A DNA stretch of 63,674 nucleotides from a virus. The number at the start of each line of letters is the position of its first letter. Within the stretch, counting starts at the first letter, position 1. Where the stretch lies: positions 1 through 63,674 of the IMG/VR virus record IMGVR_UViG_3300048839_000884; one strand, 5' to 3'. The notes below the pieces were generated by a model. The model was given only the letters and a program-made list of their open reading frames with translations, was not told the DNA's origin and searched no databases. Made by a program: the position numbers and the translations under genes. Shown in pieces: positions 16,839 through 28,800 of this stretch.

Positions 16839-19800
16839 ATGGCCGACGACGTGTTCCGGCGGCGCCTCGAAGAACTCATGCTGAGGGACTTCGGGGTGGC
16901 CAACGTAGGGGCGGTTCCCCTGCCGGGCTTCGAGGACCGACTGCCAGACATCCCGGCGGAGGACCCCCCTCCGAGGCCGCGCCCGCGACCGACCGATCCC
17001 GCGACCGAGATCCCGAGCCTCGACGAACTGATCGGCGACCGCACCACCGCGCCGCGGCCGAAGTCGAAGCCGTCCTCGCCCATGGACGGTATCCCCACAC
17101 TCGAAGAGATGACCGGCGCCCGCGTCCCGACCGGGTACGTCGATTCCGCGCTGAACGCGCTTGGCCGCGGGTGGAATCAGGCGCAGCAGGGCATCGCGGT
17201 CATCGGCGAGTCGACCGGCCTCCTGACGCCGGCGGAGGCCGCGCGCGATCTCGTCCAGAACCAGCGCGACCTTGAGCAGTACCCCACGTCCGCCGACGAG
17301 GATCAGGCGTGGAAGGATTGGGAGAACGCCAAGGGCTTTTGGGAGTCCGCGGGCGTCGCCCTGAGCAACCCCTTCGACATCGCCGCGCAGACGATGATCT
17401 CGTCGCTCCCGCACTCGATCCCGTCGGTGGCCGGCGGCCTCGCCGGCGCGGCGGGCGGGACGATGGCTGGCGGCCCGGTCGGCGGCACGGCCGGCCTCGT
17501 TGGCGGCATGTTCGCCGGTGGCATCGCGCCCGAGTATGCGGCCTCGCTTCTCGACGTCATGCGCGAGGAAGGCGTCGACACCAACGACGAACTGTCGATC
17601 CAGAAGGCGTTCGAGGATCCGCTCCTCATGGCGCGCGCCAAGGCCGAGGCCCTGCGCCGGGGCGTCGCCGTCTCCGCCTTCGACGCGGCGACGGCTCTTG
17701 TCGGCGGCAAGCTCGTCCCGGCGGCGGTCAAGCGCGGCATCTCGAAGCCTCTTACGACGCTCCTCGCCGGCGGCATCGAAATGGCCGGCGGCGCGGCCGG
17801 CGAGGCGGCTGGCCAGCTTGCGGCCAAGGGCGAGATCACCGACGCCGGCGACATCGGCCTCGAAGCCATCGCCGAAGGGCCGGGCATCGTCACCGACACC
17901 GGCGTCGCCGCGGCCACGGAGGCCATCAACCGCGGCGTCCAGCCGTCCGCTCCAGCCCCGGCGCCCGCCCCGGCGCCGACGACAGCCGCGCCCACGGCGC
18001 CTCCGGCGCCGACGACAGCCGGCCCGACGCAGATGGTCATCTCCGATCCGGGCGGCCCGCGCGACGGGCAGGTCGTCACGGTCGACCCGAACCAGCCGCA
18101 GGACCAGCCGACCCTTATCGTCACGGACGATCAGGGCCGGCAGTTCCGCGTCGGCAAGCGCGTTCTCACCGAATCCGGTGCTGCCCCGCCGATGGCGGCA
18201 CCGGTAGGGGCAGGGTCGCAGGCAGCGGGCGGACCTCCTCCGACGCCCCAAGCCTCCCCTGCCCCGTCCTCCCCCTCCGCGATCACGCCGGAGCAGCGCG
18301 CGCTCCTGCGGAATATGGGCTACCCGGACGACGACATCGACGTCATGGATCCGGAGCAGGCCCGCTACGAGGCCGAGGCGGCATTGGAGGACGGCGTCAC
18401 GGCGACGCCCGACGACATCGAGCGCGCGCGTGTCTACCAGCCGCCGGCGGCTGAACCGATCATCATGGGGGACGAGGAAGATGAGCGAGGCGTACCGCTC
18501 GACCAGCGAGGCGACCCGGTCGTCGGGACCACTGAGGATGCACCGGGCGTACCTTCTGGAGACGGCAATACCGGACCCGGTGGCCGTGGCGGTGCTGGCG
18601 TCGGGGACGTACCAGTACGGCCCGATGCGCCGGTTGGTGGAGTCCCCGACGCCGAAGGACTGGATCCTCAATCTGGTGCTCGACCCGCGCAACAGGATAC
18701 CGCAGGACGAGTTCCTGTCGGCTCTCCTGTAGTCGAGCCCGGCCGCACCGGACCGGAGGAGTCGCCCGAGGACGACGTCACGGTCGACGACATCAACGAC
18801 CTCGACATGGACCCCGACGCCATGCGGCGCCGGCTGGAGAAGGCCGGCGTAGACCCGGACCGCGCCGTCCTCATCGCGACCGGCGCACAGACGGACGAAG
18901 CCGGCAACGACATCATGCTCGACTCCGCGGAGGAGCGGCGGCTCTACGAGGTGATCGTCGACGAGATCCGGGAGCGCCGGGCGGCTGCGCGTCAGGCGGC
19001 CGTCGACGCGCCCATGCCGCCGGCGACCGTTCCCGAAGGCACCGGCACCCGCAAGCGGCCGGCCAAGGTCACCACCGAGGACGATCTCGCGCCGGCGCGC
19101 GAAGTCGTCGCCGAGCCGACGGATGCGCAGGCGCAGGCCGGCAACTACCAGAAGGGACACGTCCGCATCGCGGGCATGGACGTCTCCATCGAGACGCCGA
19201 AGGGTGGCACGCGGCGCTCGAAGGATCCGGCGAACCCGTGGGAGGCGGTCTCCCCGGCGGACTACGGCTACTTCAAGAACACGACGGGGAAGGATGGCGA
19301 CCATCTCGACGTCTTCATCGGCCCGAAGCCAGACAACGGGCAGGCGTTCGTCATCGACCAATACGACCCGGCGACCGGGCGCTTCGACGAGCACAAGGTC
19401 GTGCTCGGCGTCGACTCGGCCGAGGAAGCCCAAGCCCTCTACGATGCCGCGTTCAGCGACGGCAGCGGCCCGACGCGCCGCGGCGGCATCAAGGCCATGT
19501 CGACGGACGACCTGCGCGGTCGCCTCGCCGTCCGCAAGTCCCTCGGGCGCCGCCCGCTGGGCGGCCCGCGTCCACAGGCGCCGGCCCCGGCACCCGCGCC
19601 GGCCGCGCCGCCGGCCGCCCCGACGAACCCGGCACAGGTGGAAGGGGCGGGAAGGCCGAACGTGTGGGCACGCGGGAGCGAGTTGCAGGGCCGTGACCTT
19701 GACACGGTGCTCGCGACCCTCGCGGATGAGGGCTATTCAGACGACGAGATCGCCACCCGCGGCGTCGCCGGGTGGCTCGGCGAGGACGACCCGTCCCCCG

Positions 19801-22800
19801 ATCCAGTCGACATCCCCATGCCGCCTATCGCGGACATGGCCCGCGCGAAAATCTACGACGGCAAAAGCGACGAGCGTGTTCTTCGGGAACTGCGTGACGA
19901 CGGCTACCCCGAGGAGCAGATCGTCAGCGAGGCGATCCCCGCGATAGAGAAGGTCCGCCGCGAACTTGCGGACGAAGCCGAGCGCAACAAGGCGCGCGCC
20001 GACGAGAAGAAGGCAAAGGCAGCGGAGGCCGCGACCGCGGCCGAGAGCCCGCAACTGACGAACCGCCAGAAGGCGGAGGCCGGCAGGGTGTGGGACAGCC
20101 TTTCCCCCGGCGAACGGCTGCGTCAGATCGCCGATGCCGGGATCTATGCAGACGACCAGAGCAGCCGGAACGCCTCGCAGAGTTCATGGGATGAACTGGC
20201 GCCCGGAATCCGCGAGAACGTCGCTCGCGAACTCCTCATCCCGAAGCCGCCGCGTCCGACCCCGACGCAGGATCCCAAGGACTTCGCCCTCGACTACGTC
20301 CGGGACAAGGGGACGATGGTCGGCTTGGGGACGGCGATGATCGACGCCGGCTACGAGCCAGACGTTGTCGAGGACGCCGCGCGTGCCGCACAGGAGAGTA
20401 TGAACGCCCCGGCCAAGCCCGACGCAGCGGATGACGAGGAGACGATTCCGGAGGGCGTATGGGAGGAGGCGCGGGACGCGCTGGTCGGCGCCCTCATCGA
20501 GCGCATCGACGGCGAGGGTATGACCATCGTCGAGGCGCGCAAGATCGCCCGCGAGGTCGACCCGAGCCTGACGAACAAGCAGGTCGAGGAATTGGTCGAG
20601 GCCGCGATGGTCGACATCGGCCGCTCGACAGCGAGGGGCGCGCAGAACCGCGGCCGTGCGCCACTCGACGTCTTCCGCTCCTTCGTCCGCCTCTACAGCG
20701 TCCAGCCGCGTCTGGATCAGCGCACGTCGACGTCGATGGAGCAGCAGGCGTATTCGACGCCGCTCCCACTCGCCTACCTCGCGGCGAACCTCGCTGAGAT
20801 CGGCCCGAAGGATACCGTCTACGAGCCGACCGCGGGCAACGGGATGCTCCTCATCACGGCGAGCCCGTCGAACATCATCGCCAACGAACTGAACCCCGAC
20901 CGGTTCGCTTCGCTGGAGCGTTCACTGCCGTCGGCCAATCTCCATCAGGGCGACGCGATGGCCTACGCTCCGAGCGAGAAGGTCGACGCCGTCATCACGA
21001 ACCCGCCGTTCGGCAAGGTGAAGCGCGACGATCAGACGTCGGTGCGCTGGAATATCGACGGCCGGTTCACGCCACTGGTCGACCATGCGATTGCGTGGCG
21101 TGCCCTCAAGTCGATGCGGAAAGGCGGGCGCGCGGTCCTCATCATCGGTGGACAGCGTGGAACCACCGACGAGCGCCGCAACGGATACAGGAATGACGAC
21201 GTCCGGGCCTTCTTCAAGAAGCTCTACGACGCCTACAATGTGGTCGACCACTTCACGGTCGACGGAAAGCTCTACGAGCGGCAGGGGGCGAGTTGGCCGG
21301 TCGACGTGATCGTGATCGACGGGCAGGGGGCAAGCAAATTCTCCTACCCGATGGCCGAGCCGCCCCCCATTTATTCGTCGTGGGATGCTCTGGAGGAGAA
21401 GTTCGATGATCGCGTGGCAACCCCCCGGAAGCCAGAGGAACGCGGGAGCGGTGCTGATACCGGACCCGCCGGCGCGGCTGACGCCGGACCAGTATCGAGC
21501 CCTGTTGGCCGACCGGATCGACCGGCTGGTCAGGAAGGTGGAGGACAAGAAGGAGGCGTACCGGCTTCTGGAGGAGCGGCTGGTGGGCGAGGGGCTGACG
21601 CTGAACCAGCGGCTCGCGGTGGCAGGGATGCTGATGGCGGAGCACAGCAACGCCCTGATCGGAGCGGCGGGGTCGCCGACGGCGCCGGTGCCGCGGCGGG
21701 AACTGGAGCACGATCCGGCTCTCGCGAAGGCGCTGGAGGAGGAGACGCTGGAGGAGTTTCTGGACGCGGTCTACCAGTAGACCCGGAGGTCGAGGCCGCC
21801 TTCGACGAGGCCATGGCCGAAGTGTTCGGCGAGCCGGCCGCGGAGCCTGACGAGGCGTCCGAGGCCGCCGAGGCGTTGGACGAGGTCGCGAAGGCGCTGT
21901 CCGCCGCCGCCAAGCGGATTGGCGGCAAGAAGAAGAAGGCTTCAACGGCACCGGCCGCGGAGCCGGCGCCGGAGCCGACTGTCGGCGAAGCCGCGGCGTC
22001 GGCGGTGTCGAACGCCGCCACCGGTCTCGACGAGGTCGCGAGCGGCTTGTTCCAGCTATTCGGCGGCCCGAAGGTGTCGTCCGGGTTCTCCTTCGATGAG
22101 GAGACGTGGGCGAAGGCAAAGCCGTTGTTCCTCTCCGGCCTGTCGCACATGCGCGCGGCCGGGCGCGACGTCGTCGACATGATGAAGGCGCTTCTGCGCT
22201 ACCTCCAAGAGAAGGCGAACTTCACCGCGGACATGGTCCGCGCGATGCGGCCCTACATCACCCGCGTCATCACCGAGGTGAAGGCGGGCGTTCTGGCGAT
22301 CCCGCAGGCACAGGTCGACCCGGCATCGCAGAAGAAGGCGACGAAGGAGAAGGTCCGCCGGGAGAACCTTGAGCGCGAGACGACCTATCAGGTCGCCTAT
22401 GAGCCGACGTCGGCCGCGCGCTTCGCCGTCGGCACCCTTGTGCCGAACAACATGCAGACGGCGATCAAGGACTCGCTGGCAAAGCTCTCCGAGCGGGTCG
22501 GGGACATCGACGAGTATGTGGCCGGGAAACTCGGCTACACGCTGGACGAACTTCTCGGGACGGATTCCAAGCCGGGCTACTTCTCGGCGGAGCAGGTCGA
22601 CGCTCTCGCGCTCGCCATCTCCAACGTCGAGGATGGCGGCGGGTTCATCATCGGCGACCAGACCGGCGTCGGGAAGGGCCGGTTCGTCGCTGCGATGATC
22701 CGCTACGCCATGCGGGCCGGGAAGATCCCGGTGTTCTTCACCAAGCAGCCGGGGCTCTACGGCGACATGGTGCGCGATCTGCGCGACATCGGCATGGCCG

Positions 22801-25800
22801 GGATCGAGAAACGGATCTTCCTCACGAACAAGGATCTGACCGGGTCGAAGACGATCCCTCTGTCCGAAGATCCGACGGACGTCCTGCGGTCGCCGACGGC
22901 GGCGCAGATGACGCGCGCTCTGGCGCAGATGCAGAACGGCGGGACGCTAGGGCCGGAGTTCGACGTCGTCTTCACGACCTACGCGCAGGTGAATTTCGGC
23001 GGGAAGGGGAAGCCATACGACCGCCATCACGCGCTCCGCGGGATCGCGCCGTCGGCGATGTTCATCCTCGATGAATCGCACCTCGCCGGAGGCAGCGATG
23101 CGAAGCCGCAGGTCGACAAGGCGACGGGGAACCCGATCCCGCGGCGGCAGGATTTCGTGCGTGAACTTCTCGGCGCCTCGCAGGGTGCGGTCTACTCCTC
23201 CGCGACCTACGCCAAGAACCCCTATGTCATGAGCCTCTACTTCAAGACGGCGCTCGGTCAGGCAATGCCGAACCCCGAGCGGCTGTCCGAAGTCATCAAG
23301 GCCGGCGGTGTCCCGCTCCAGCAGGTCGTGGCGAACATGCTGGTCGAGGGCGGCCAATACGTCCGCCGCGAGCGTTCTTTCGACGGCGTCGAAATGAACA
23401 TGGAGCAGCTTCCGACCGACGTCGCGAAGGCCGACAGGGCCGCGGAGACGCTGGGGGAGGTGTTCGGTCTCGACCGGGATTTCATGGAAGGCGTGCGCCA
23501 AGCCTACATCGAGGAGATGGCCTCGGAAGGCATGTCGGCCATGGGAGACGAGGCGGTCGGGGAAAACTCCGCGTCGTCCGTCGGCTTCGCGAACGTGATG
23601 CACAACGTCGTCGCGCAGATGCTCCTCGCCCTCAAGGCCCCTGCCGTCGCGGATCGGGCTATCGCGCTGCACAAGGCGGGCGAGAAGCCGATCATCGCGC
23701 TTGCGAACACCAACGAGTCGATCATCAACGACTTCATCGAGGACCAGAAGCTCAAGGAAGGTGACGAGGCGCCGATCACGTTCAACCGCATCCTCGACAG
23801 GTACGTCAACAGGCTTCGCCGGATCGGACTCAAGGACGAGAACGACAAGCGCACGTACTACTACCTGACCGACGACGACATCGAGCGGCTGGGCGGAGAG
23901 GCGGCTCTGGAGGCGTTCAAGGAGGTCGAGCGCAAGGTCAAGGAGGCGGACCTTTCCGGCCTGCCGGCGTCCCCTATCGACTACGTCATGGACCGGCTGG
24001 AACAGGCCGGGATTCAGGTCGACGAGATCACCGGGCGCCAGAACACCCTCCGCGGTGGCGTGGTGACGAAGCGCGTCAGCACAGACCGGTCGAAGAAGTT
24101 GGTCATGAACGCCTTCAACGCCGGCCGGGTGAACGCGCTCATCATCAACAAGTCGGGCTCGACCGGGTTCTCCCTTCACGCCACCGCGGCGAAGAACAAC
24201 GACGGCAAGCAGCGGCACATGCTCCTGCTCCAGCCGGACCCGAACATCGACGACTTCATGCAGATGCTCGGCCGCATCCACCGGACCGGCCAGATCAAGC
24301 TGCCGAAGTATACCCTCGCCATCTCGGATCTTGCGGTCGAGAAGCGCGTCGCCGCCGTCCTCATGAAGAAGATGGCGAGCCTGAACGCCAACACGACGGG
24401 CGGGAAGAAGTCCGCGGTATCTCTCGAAGCCGTCGACTTCATGAACGAGTACGGCGACGACGTGGTCACGGATTTCCTGCGCGACAACCCTGACATCGCG
24501 CAGCGGATTGCCGTTTACCCCCCGAGCGGGGAGGAGAAGACGTCGAGCGATAGCAGCATCGCGGCTCGGTTCACCGGCCGCCTTGCCATACTGCCGTCCG
24601 CAGAAGTCCAGCGGATCTACGACGAGATCGAGAAGACCTACGTCGACTACGTCAAGTCGCTGGAGAACATGGGCATCAACACCCTTGAGGCCCGGACGAT
24701 CCCGCTCGACGCCGAGACGAAGTCGACCATGGAGATGGTCCCGGCGCGCGACGGCGACGGGCCGTTCGACGCCGCGGCCAACGTCGAGACGGTGTCCGTG
24801 GCCCGGCTCGGGTCGCCGTACAAGAGCGATGAGGTCAGGAAGCAGCTTGAGGACGCGCTGGCCGGCCGCACGCCGAGGCAGGTGATCGAGGAGGCGATCT
24901 CGTCCCTGCGGGACAAGATGCCCGGCTACCTGTCGCAGATCGACGAGGCTATCGCCCGCAAGGAAGAGGAACGCGACTCGACGGAGAGTGAAGCGCGGCA
25001 GGGTCGCGCCAACGTGGCCATCGACCACCTCCAGAAGAAGCGCGCTGAGGCCGAGGCTGCGCTGGAGTCGGTCATCGACATGCTCCGCACCATGGCGCCC
25101 GGCAATACCGGGAACCTTGGGGTGAACATCGGCGAGGTCAGCGCCAACCTCCCGGCGGTCATTCTCGACATCGACACCCGAAGGGTCAGGGCCAACCCGA
25201 CCGCCAAGTCGGCGATCATCATCCGGGTAGCCATCGGCGACGCGAGCCGAGAGCTTCGCGCGCCGCTGTCGAAGTTCCGGCCCGCGGTTCTTGCCGCCAA
25301 CTCCGACGTCGCGGAAGACCTGCCGACGGGCTACTTCTTCATCCCGAACGGCGGGAACATCGCCGGGTCTCCGCCCAAGGTCGTCGCGACCATCGGCGAA
25401 AACGAGACCCCCGTCTACGTCGGGGACAGGATCAGGGTCGACAGCTACTCGACCGGACAGTTCGAGGGAACCATCACGGAGGCCGCGCCCTATGGGCAGG
25501 TCCGTGTCCAGAACTACCGGGAACCGGTGTCGTCTTGGCAGATCGCGGAGGTCACCAAGGAGGGGCCGAGGGAATGGGGACCGGCGGACGAGGCGTCCCT
25601 GAGTTTTTGGGACAACAACGTCGATCAGGACGACACGCAGACCCGCGAGGAGCGGCAGATCATCACCGGCAACCTCCTCGCCGGGTTCGAGACGTTCCGC
25701 CGCGGGCAGTTCATTTTCTACACGACGTCGGCCGGCGAGGTTCGGCAGGGCATCCTGATGCCGCGGAACTTCGACGCGCAGCGGGAACTGGACAGTCAAG

Positions 25801-28800
25801 CGTTCCGGTTCTCCTCGGCGGAGACCGCCGCGCAGTTCCTGTTCGACGGCCCGCGCGCGATGCGGATGATCCTGTCGGAAGACGGGCTCTTCTCGGCGTC
25901 CATGAACGACGCCGGCGGATTCGCGATGAATGTCCGCGTTCAGGGTGGGCGCCCGTGGATGCTCCTCCGGCCGGCGCGCGATGCCTTCGCCGGCGACTTC
26001 GAGCAGCGTCGCGGCCAGCCGCTTGCGAAGCTCACGGTGATGAGCCGCGAGCGGTTCGTCCGGGGCCTCAAGGCATACGAGGAAAACCTCGGCGCGGTCT
26101 TCATCACCAACGCCAACCGGGCCGAGGCGCGCGCGGTGGAAGACGCTGCCGCCAGCCGCGGCCAGAACGAATCCGCGTCGATCAGGGGCCGCGCCTCGGC
26201 GCGCGCCGCCGTCCCGAAGCCCGCCGTCGCGCTCTCCGATGAGCAGCGCGAGATAGTCAACATGGTGTCGAGCATCGTCGGGTTCGCCGCCCCGGTCGGG
26301 TTCGAGAGCGAGATCCGCGTTCGCGGCTTCGGCGCGCAGCAATGGGGCGTAGACGAAACGAGCGCGGACGGGTCGTTCAACTGGACGACGAACGTCATCA
26401 AAATCGCGATGGACGGCCCGGATCGGCGGCGGGCGGCGCGCCACGAGATCGGGCACGCGCTCCAGACGCTCTACACGGATCAGGAGCGCGCCGTCCTCAA
26501 GGCCGAGATCGACCGCCTCCGCGAGTTCGTCCGCTCGCACCCGGAAGGGCACCCGGACATCGCAACCGCCTCACCGGCGGAGGTCGAGGCCGAGGCGTTC
26601 GCCCTGTATTGGGCCGACCGGCAGGCACAGCGGCCGACCGGGTCCGGGATCCACATCGTCATCCGGCGGGCGTGGGAGCGGATCATCGCGACCTTCGGGC
26701 GCGTCAGGAACGCCTTGCAGGGCCGCGGCTACCAGACAGCCGAGGACGTGTTCAAGCGCGCGCTGGCCGGCGGGATGCGCCGGCGCGACCGCAATCCGAT
26801 GTCGGCGGCGCAGCGGCGCTACCTGTTCGGAACGGGAGAGCCGGAGGCGAGCCCCGCTGCCCCGCAGCCGGGGTCTGGGACGACGCAGGTCGCCACGACA
26901 GCAGGCTCATACCGCAAGGCCGCGGCCATCATTGCGGGAATGGGTGGGCGCCGCGTCCTAGACTACGGCGCCGGGCTTGGTCTCGGCAGCGATGCTATGT
27001 CCGAGCGCGGGCTCGATGTCTCGTCCTTCGAGCCGAACCCGCAACGGTGGTCCGGCAAGACCCCGGTCACCTTCACCGACTCTGACCAGATCACCGGCCA
27101 GTACGACGGTGTCGTCAGCCTCAACGTCCTGAACGTTCTGGAGCCCGAACTCCGCGACGAGGTCACCGCTGACATCCTCGCGCGCGTCGCGCCGGGCGGG
27201 TCCGCCTTGATCGGAGCGCGCCGATGGGAGGGGGACGTCGGCGCCACCAAGAACGCCGAGGTGACCGGCGAGCCAGATGCGATATGGGTCAACAAGAGCG
27301 GCGTGCGCGTCTACCAGAAGGGGTTCTCCGGGAACGAACTGGTCGACTACGTGACGAGGATGGCCGGCGAAGGCTGGACCGTGCGCCGGGTGAACGGGAT
27401 CGGCGCTGTTGGGGTCATCGCGACCCGGAGCGCAGATATGGTCTCCGCGGTGCGCCGGCTTCGCCCCGGACAGCAGATCAACACCCCGGTCGCCCCGACG
27501 CCGCAGCAGACGTTGGCGCAGGCGCAGGCGGTCTTGCAGCGCACCCGGCGCCATTTCAGCGGGCTGTCCAGAATGGATAAGCTTCGCGTCAAGGTGCAGG
27601 ACCGGTTCCTCGCCGTCCGCCGCGATCAGGAGCGCATGGTCGCGTCCGGGTTCCAGATGCGGGCCGCCAACGACACCTACGAGGCGGAGGAAAGGTTCCC
27701 CGGCAAGGCCGGAGAGCGCATCGCGCTTCTGGAGGAACGGGCTCTCCAGCCGTTCGTCAGGCATCTTCGGGAGTCCGGGATCAGCATCGAGGAACTGGAC
27801 GACTACCTGATCGCCCGGCACGCGGAGGAGCGGACGGACCGGATCGCGCAGATCACCAACGGGCAGAACATGGAAGGCGCCGGCGTCGATCTCCAGTCGG
27901 CGAATGACGTGCTGGCGGATGTGGCCGCCGACGCGCGCCATCAGGATTTTCTCCGGGCGGCGGCGATGATCGACAAGGTGATCCGGGATACCCGCGACCG
28001 CCAGTTCCAGTCCGGCCTGATCTCCCGCGAGGAGTACGACTCGTTGCGGACCATGTACCAGCACTATGTCCCGCTCCGTGGGTGGGAAGCCGACCCCGAG
28101 CTTGCGGAAGACCAGCCGCTCGGCACCGGCCGCGGCTTCGACATTCGCGGGAAGGAGAACAAAGCGGCGTTCGGGCGCACGACGAAGTCGGACTCCCCGA
28201 CCGCCTACGTCTTCATGGCGGCGCAGCAGTCGATCATCCGGTCGGAGAAGAACCGCGTTCTCCGCACGTTCCTCCGGTACGTCGACGAGGTGAACGACCC
28301 GACCCGGTTCGAGCGGGTCAAGGGCCAGTACCGGAAGCGGATCAACCCGCGGACCGGGTTCGTCGAGGTCTACTTCGTCCCGGCGCAGGCGATGGACGAC
28401 CGGGACATGGTCTCCATAAAGCAGGGCGGCCGGGAGATCCGCGTCAGGGTCCACGACCGGGACATCCTCCGCGCGCTCCAGCAGTTCGGCTCGGTGGAGG
28501 TGAACGGGTTCCTGCGCGGGCTGATGCGCGTGGCGCGCATCTACGCCCAACTCCAGACGCAGTGGAACCCGAGCTTCATCGTCCCGAACTTCTTCCGTGA
28601 CGTCGAGACGGCGCTCATCAACATCTCGGACGTCGAGAACCTGCCGCCCGGCACCCGCCGGCGCCTGACTGGAAAGCTCGGCAAGAGCATATGGGGGATC
28701 ATGAAGGCGCTCCGGGAGTCCCGGAAGACGGGGCGCCCGCCGACCGGGGCCGTAGGCCAGTTCTACGAGGAGTTCCGCCTCGCCGGCGGCAAGGTCTCGT

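Noticed and set aside
16395-19433. 1,012-codon minus-strand ORF opposite the polyvalent gene
   Set aside because: It is the antisense image of a high G+C gene; composition is Arg/Val/Gly/Asp-rich without a fold signature and it covers parts of two real genes.
22947-26552. 1,201-codon minus-strand ORF opposite the helicase domain
   Set aside because: Antisense to well conserved helicase motifs; no ribosome binding site and Arg/Asp/Val/Leu-rich pseudo-protein.
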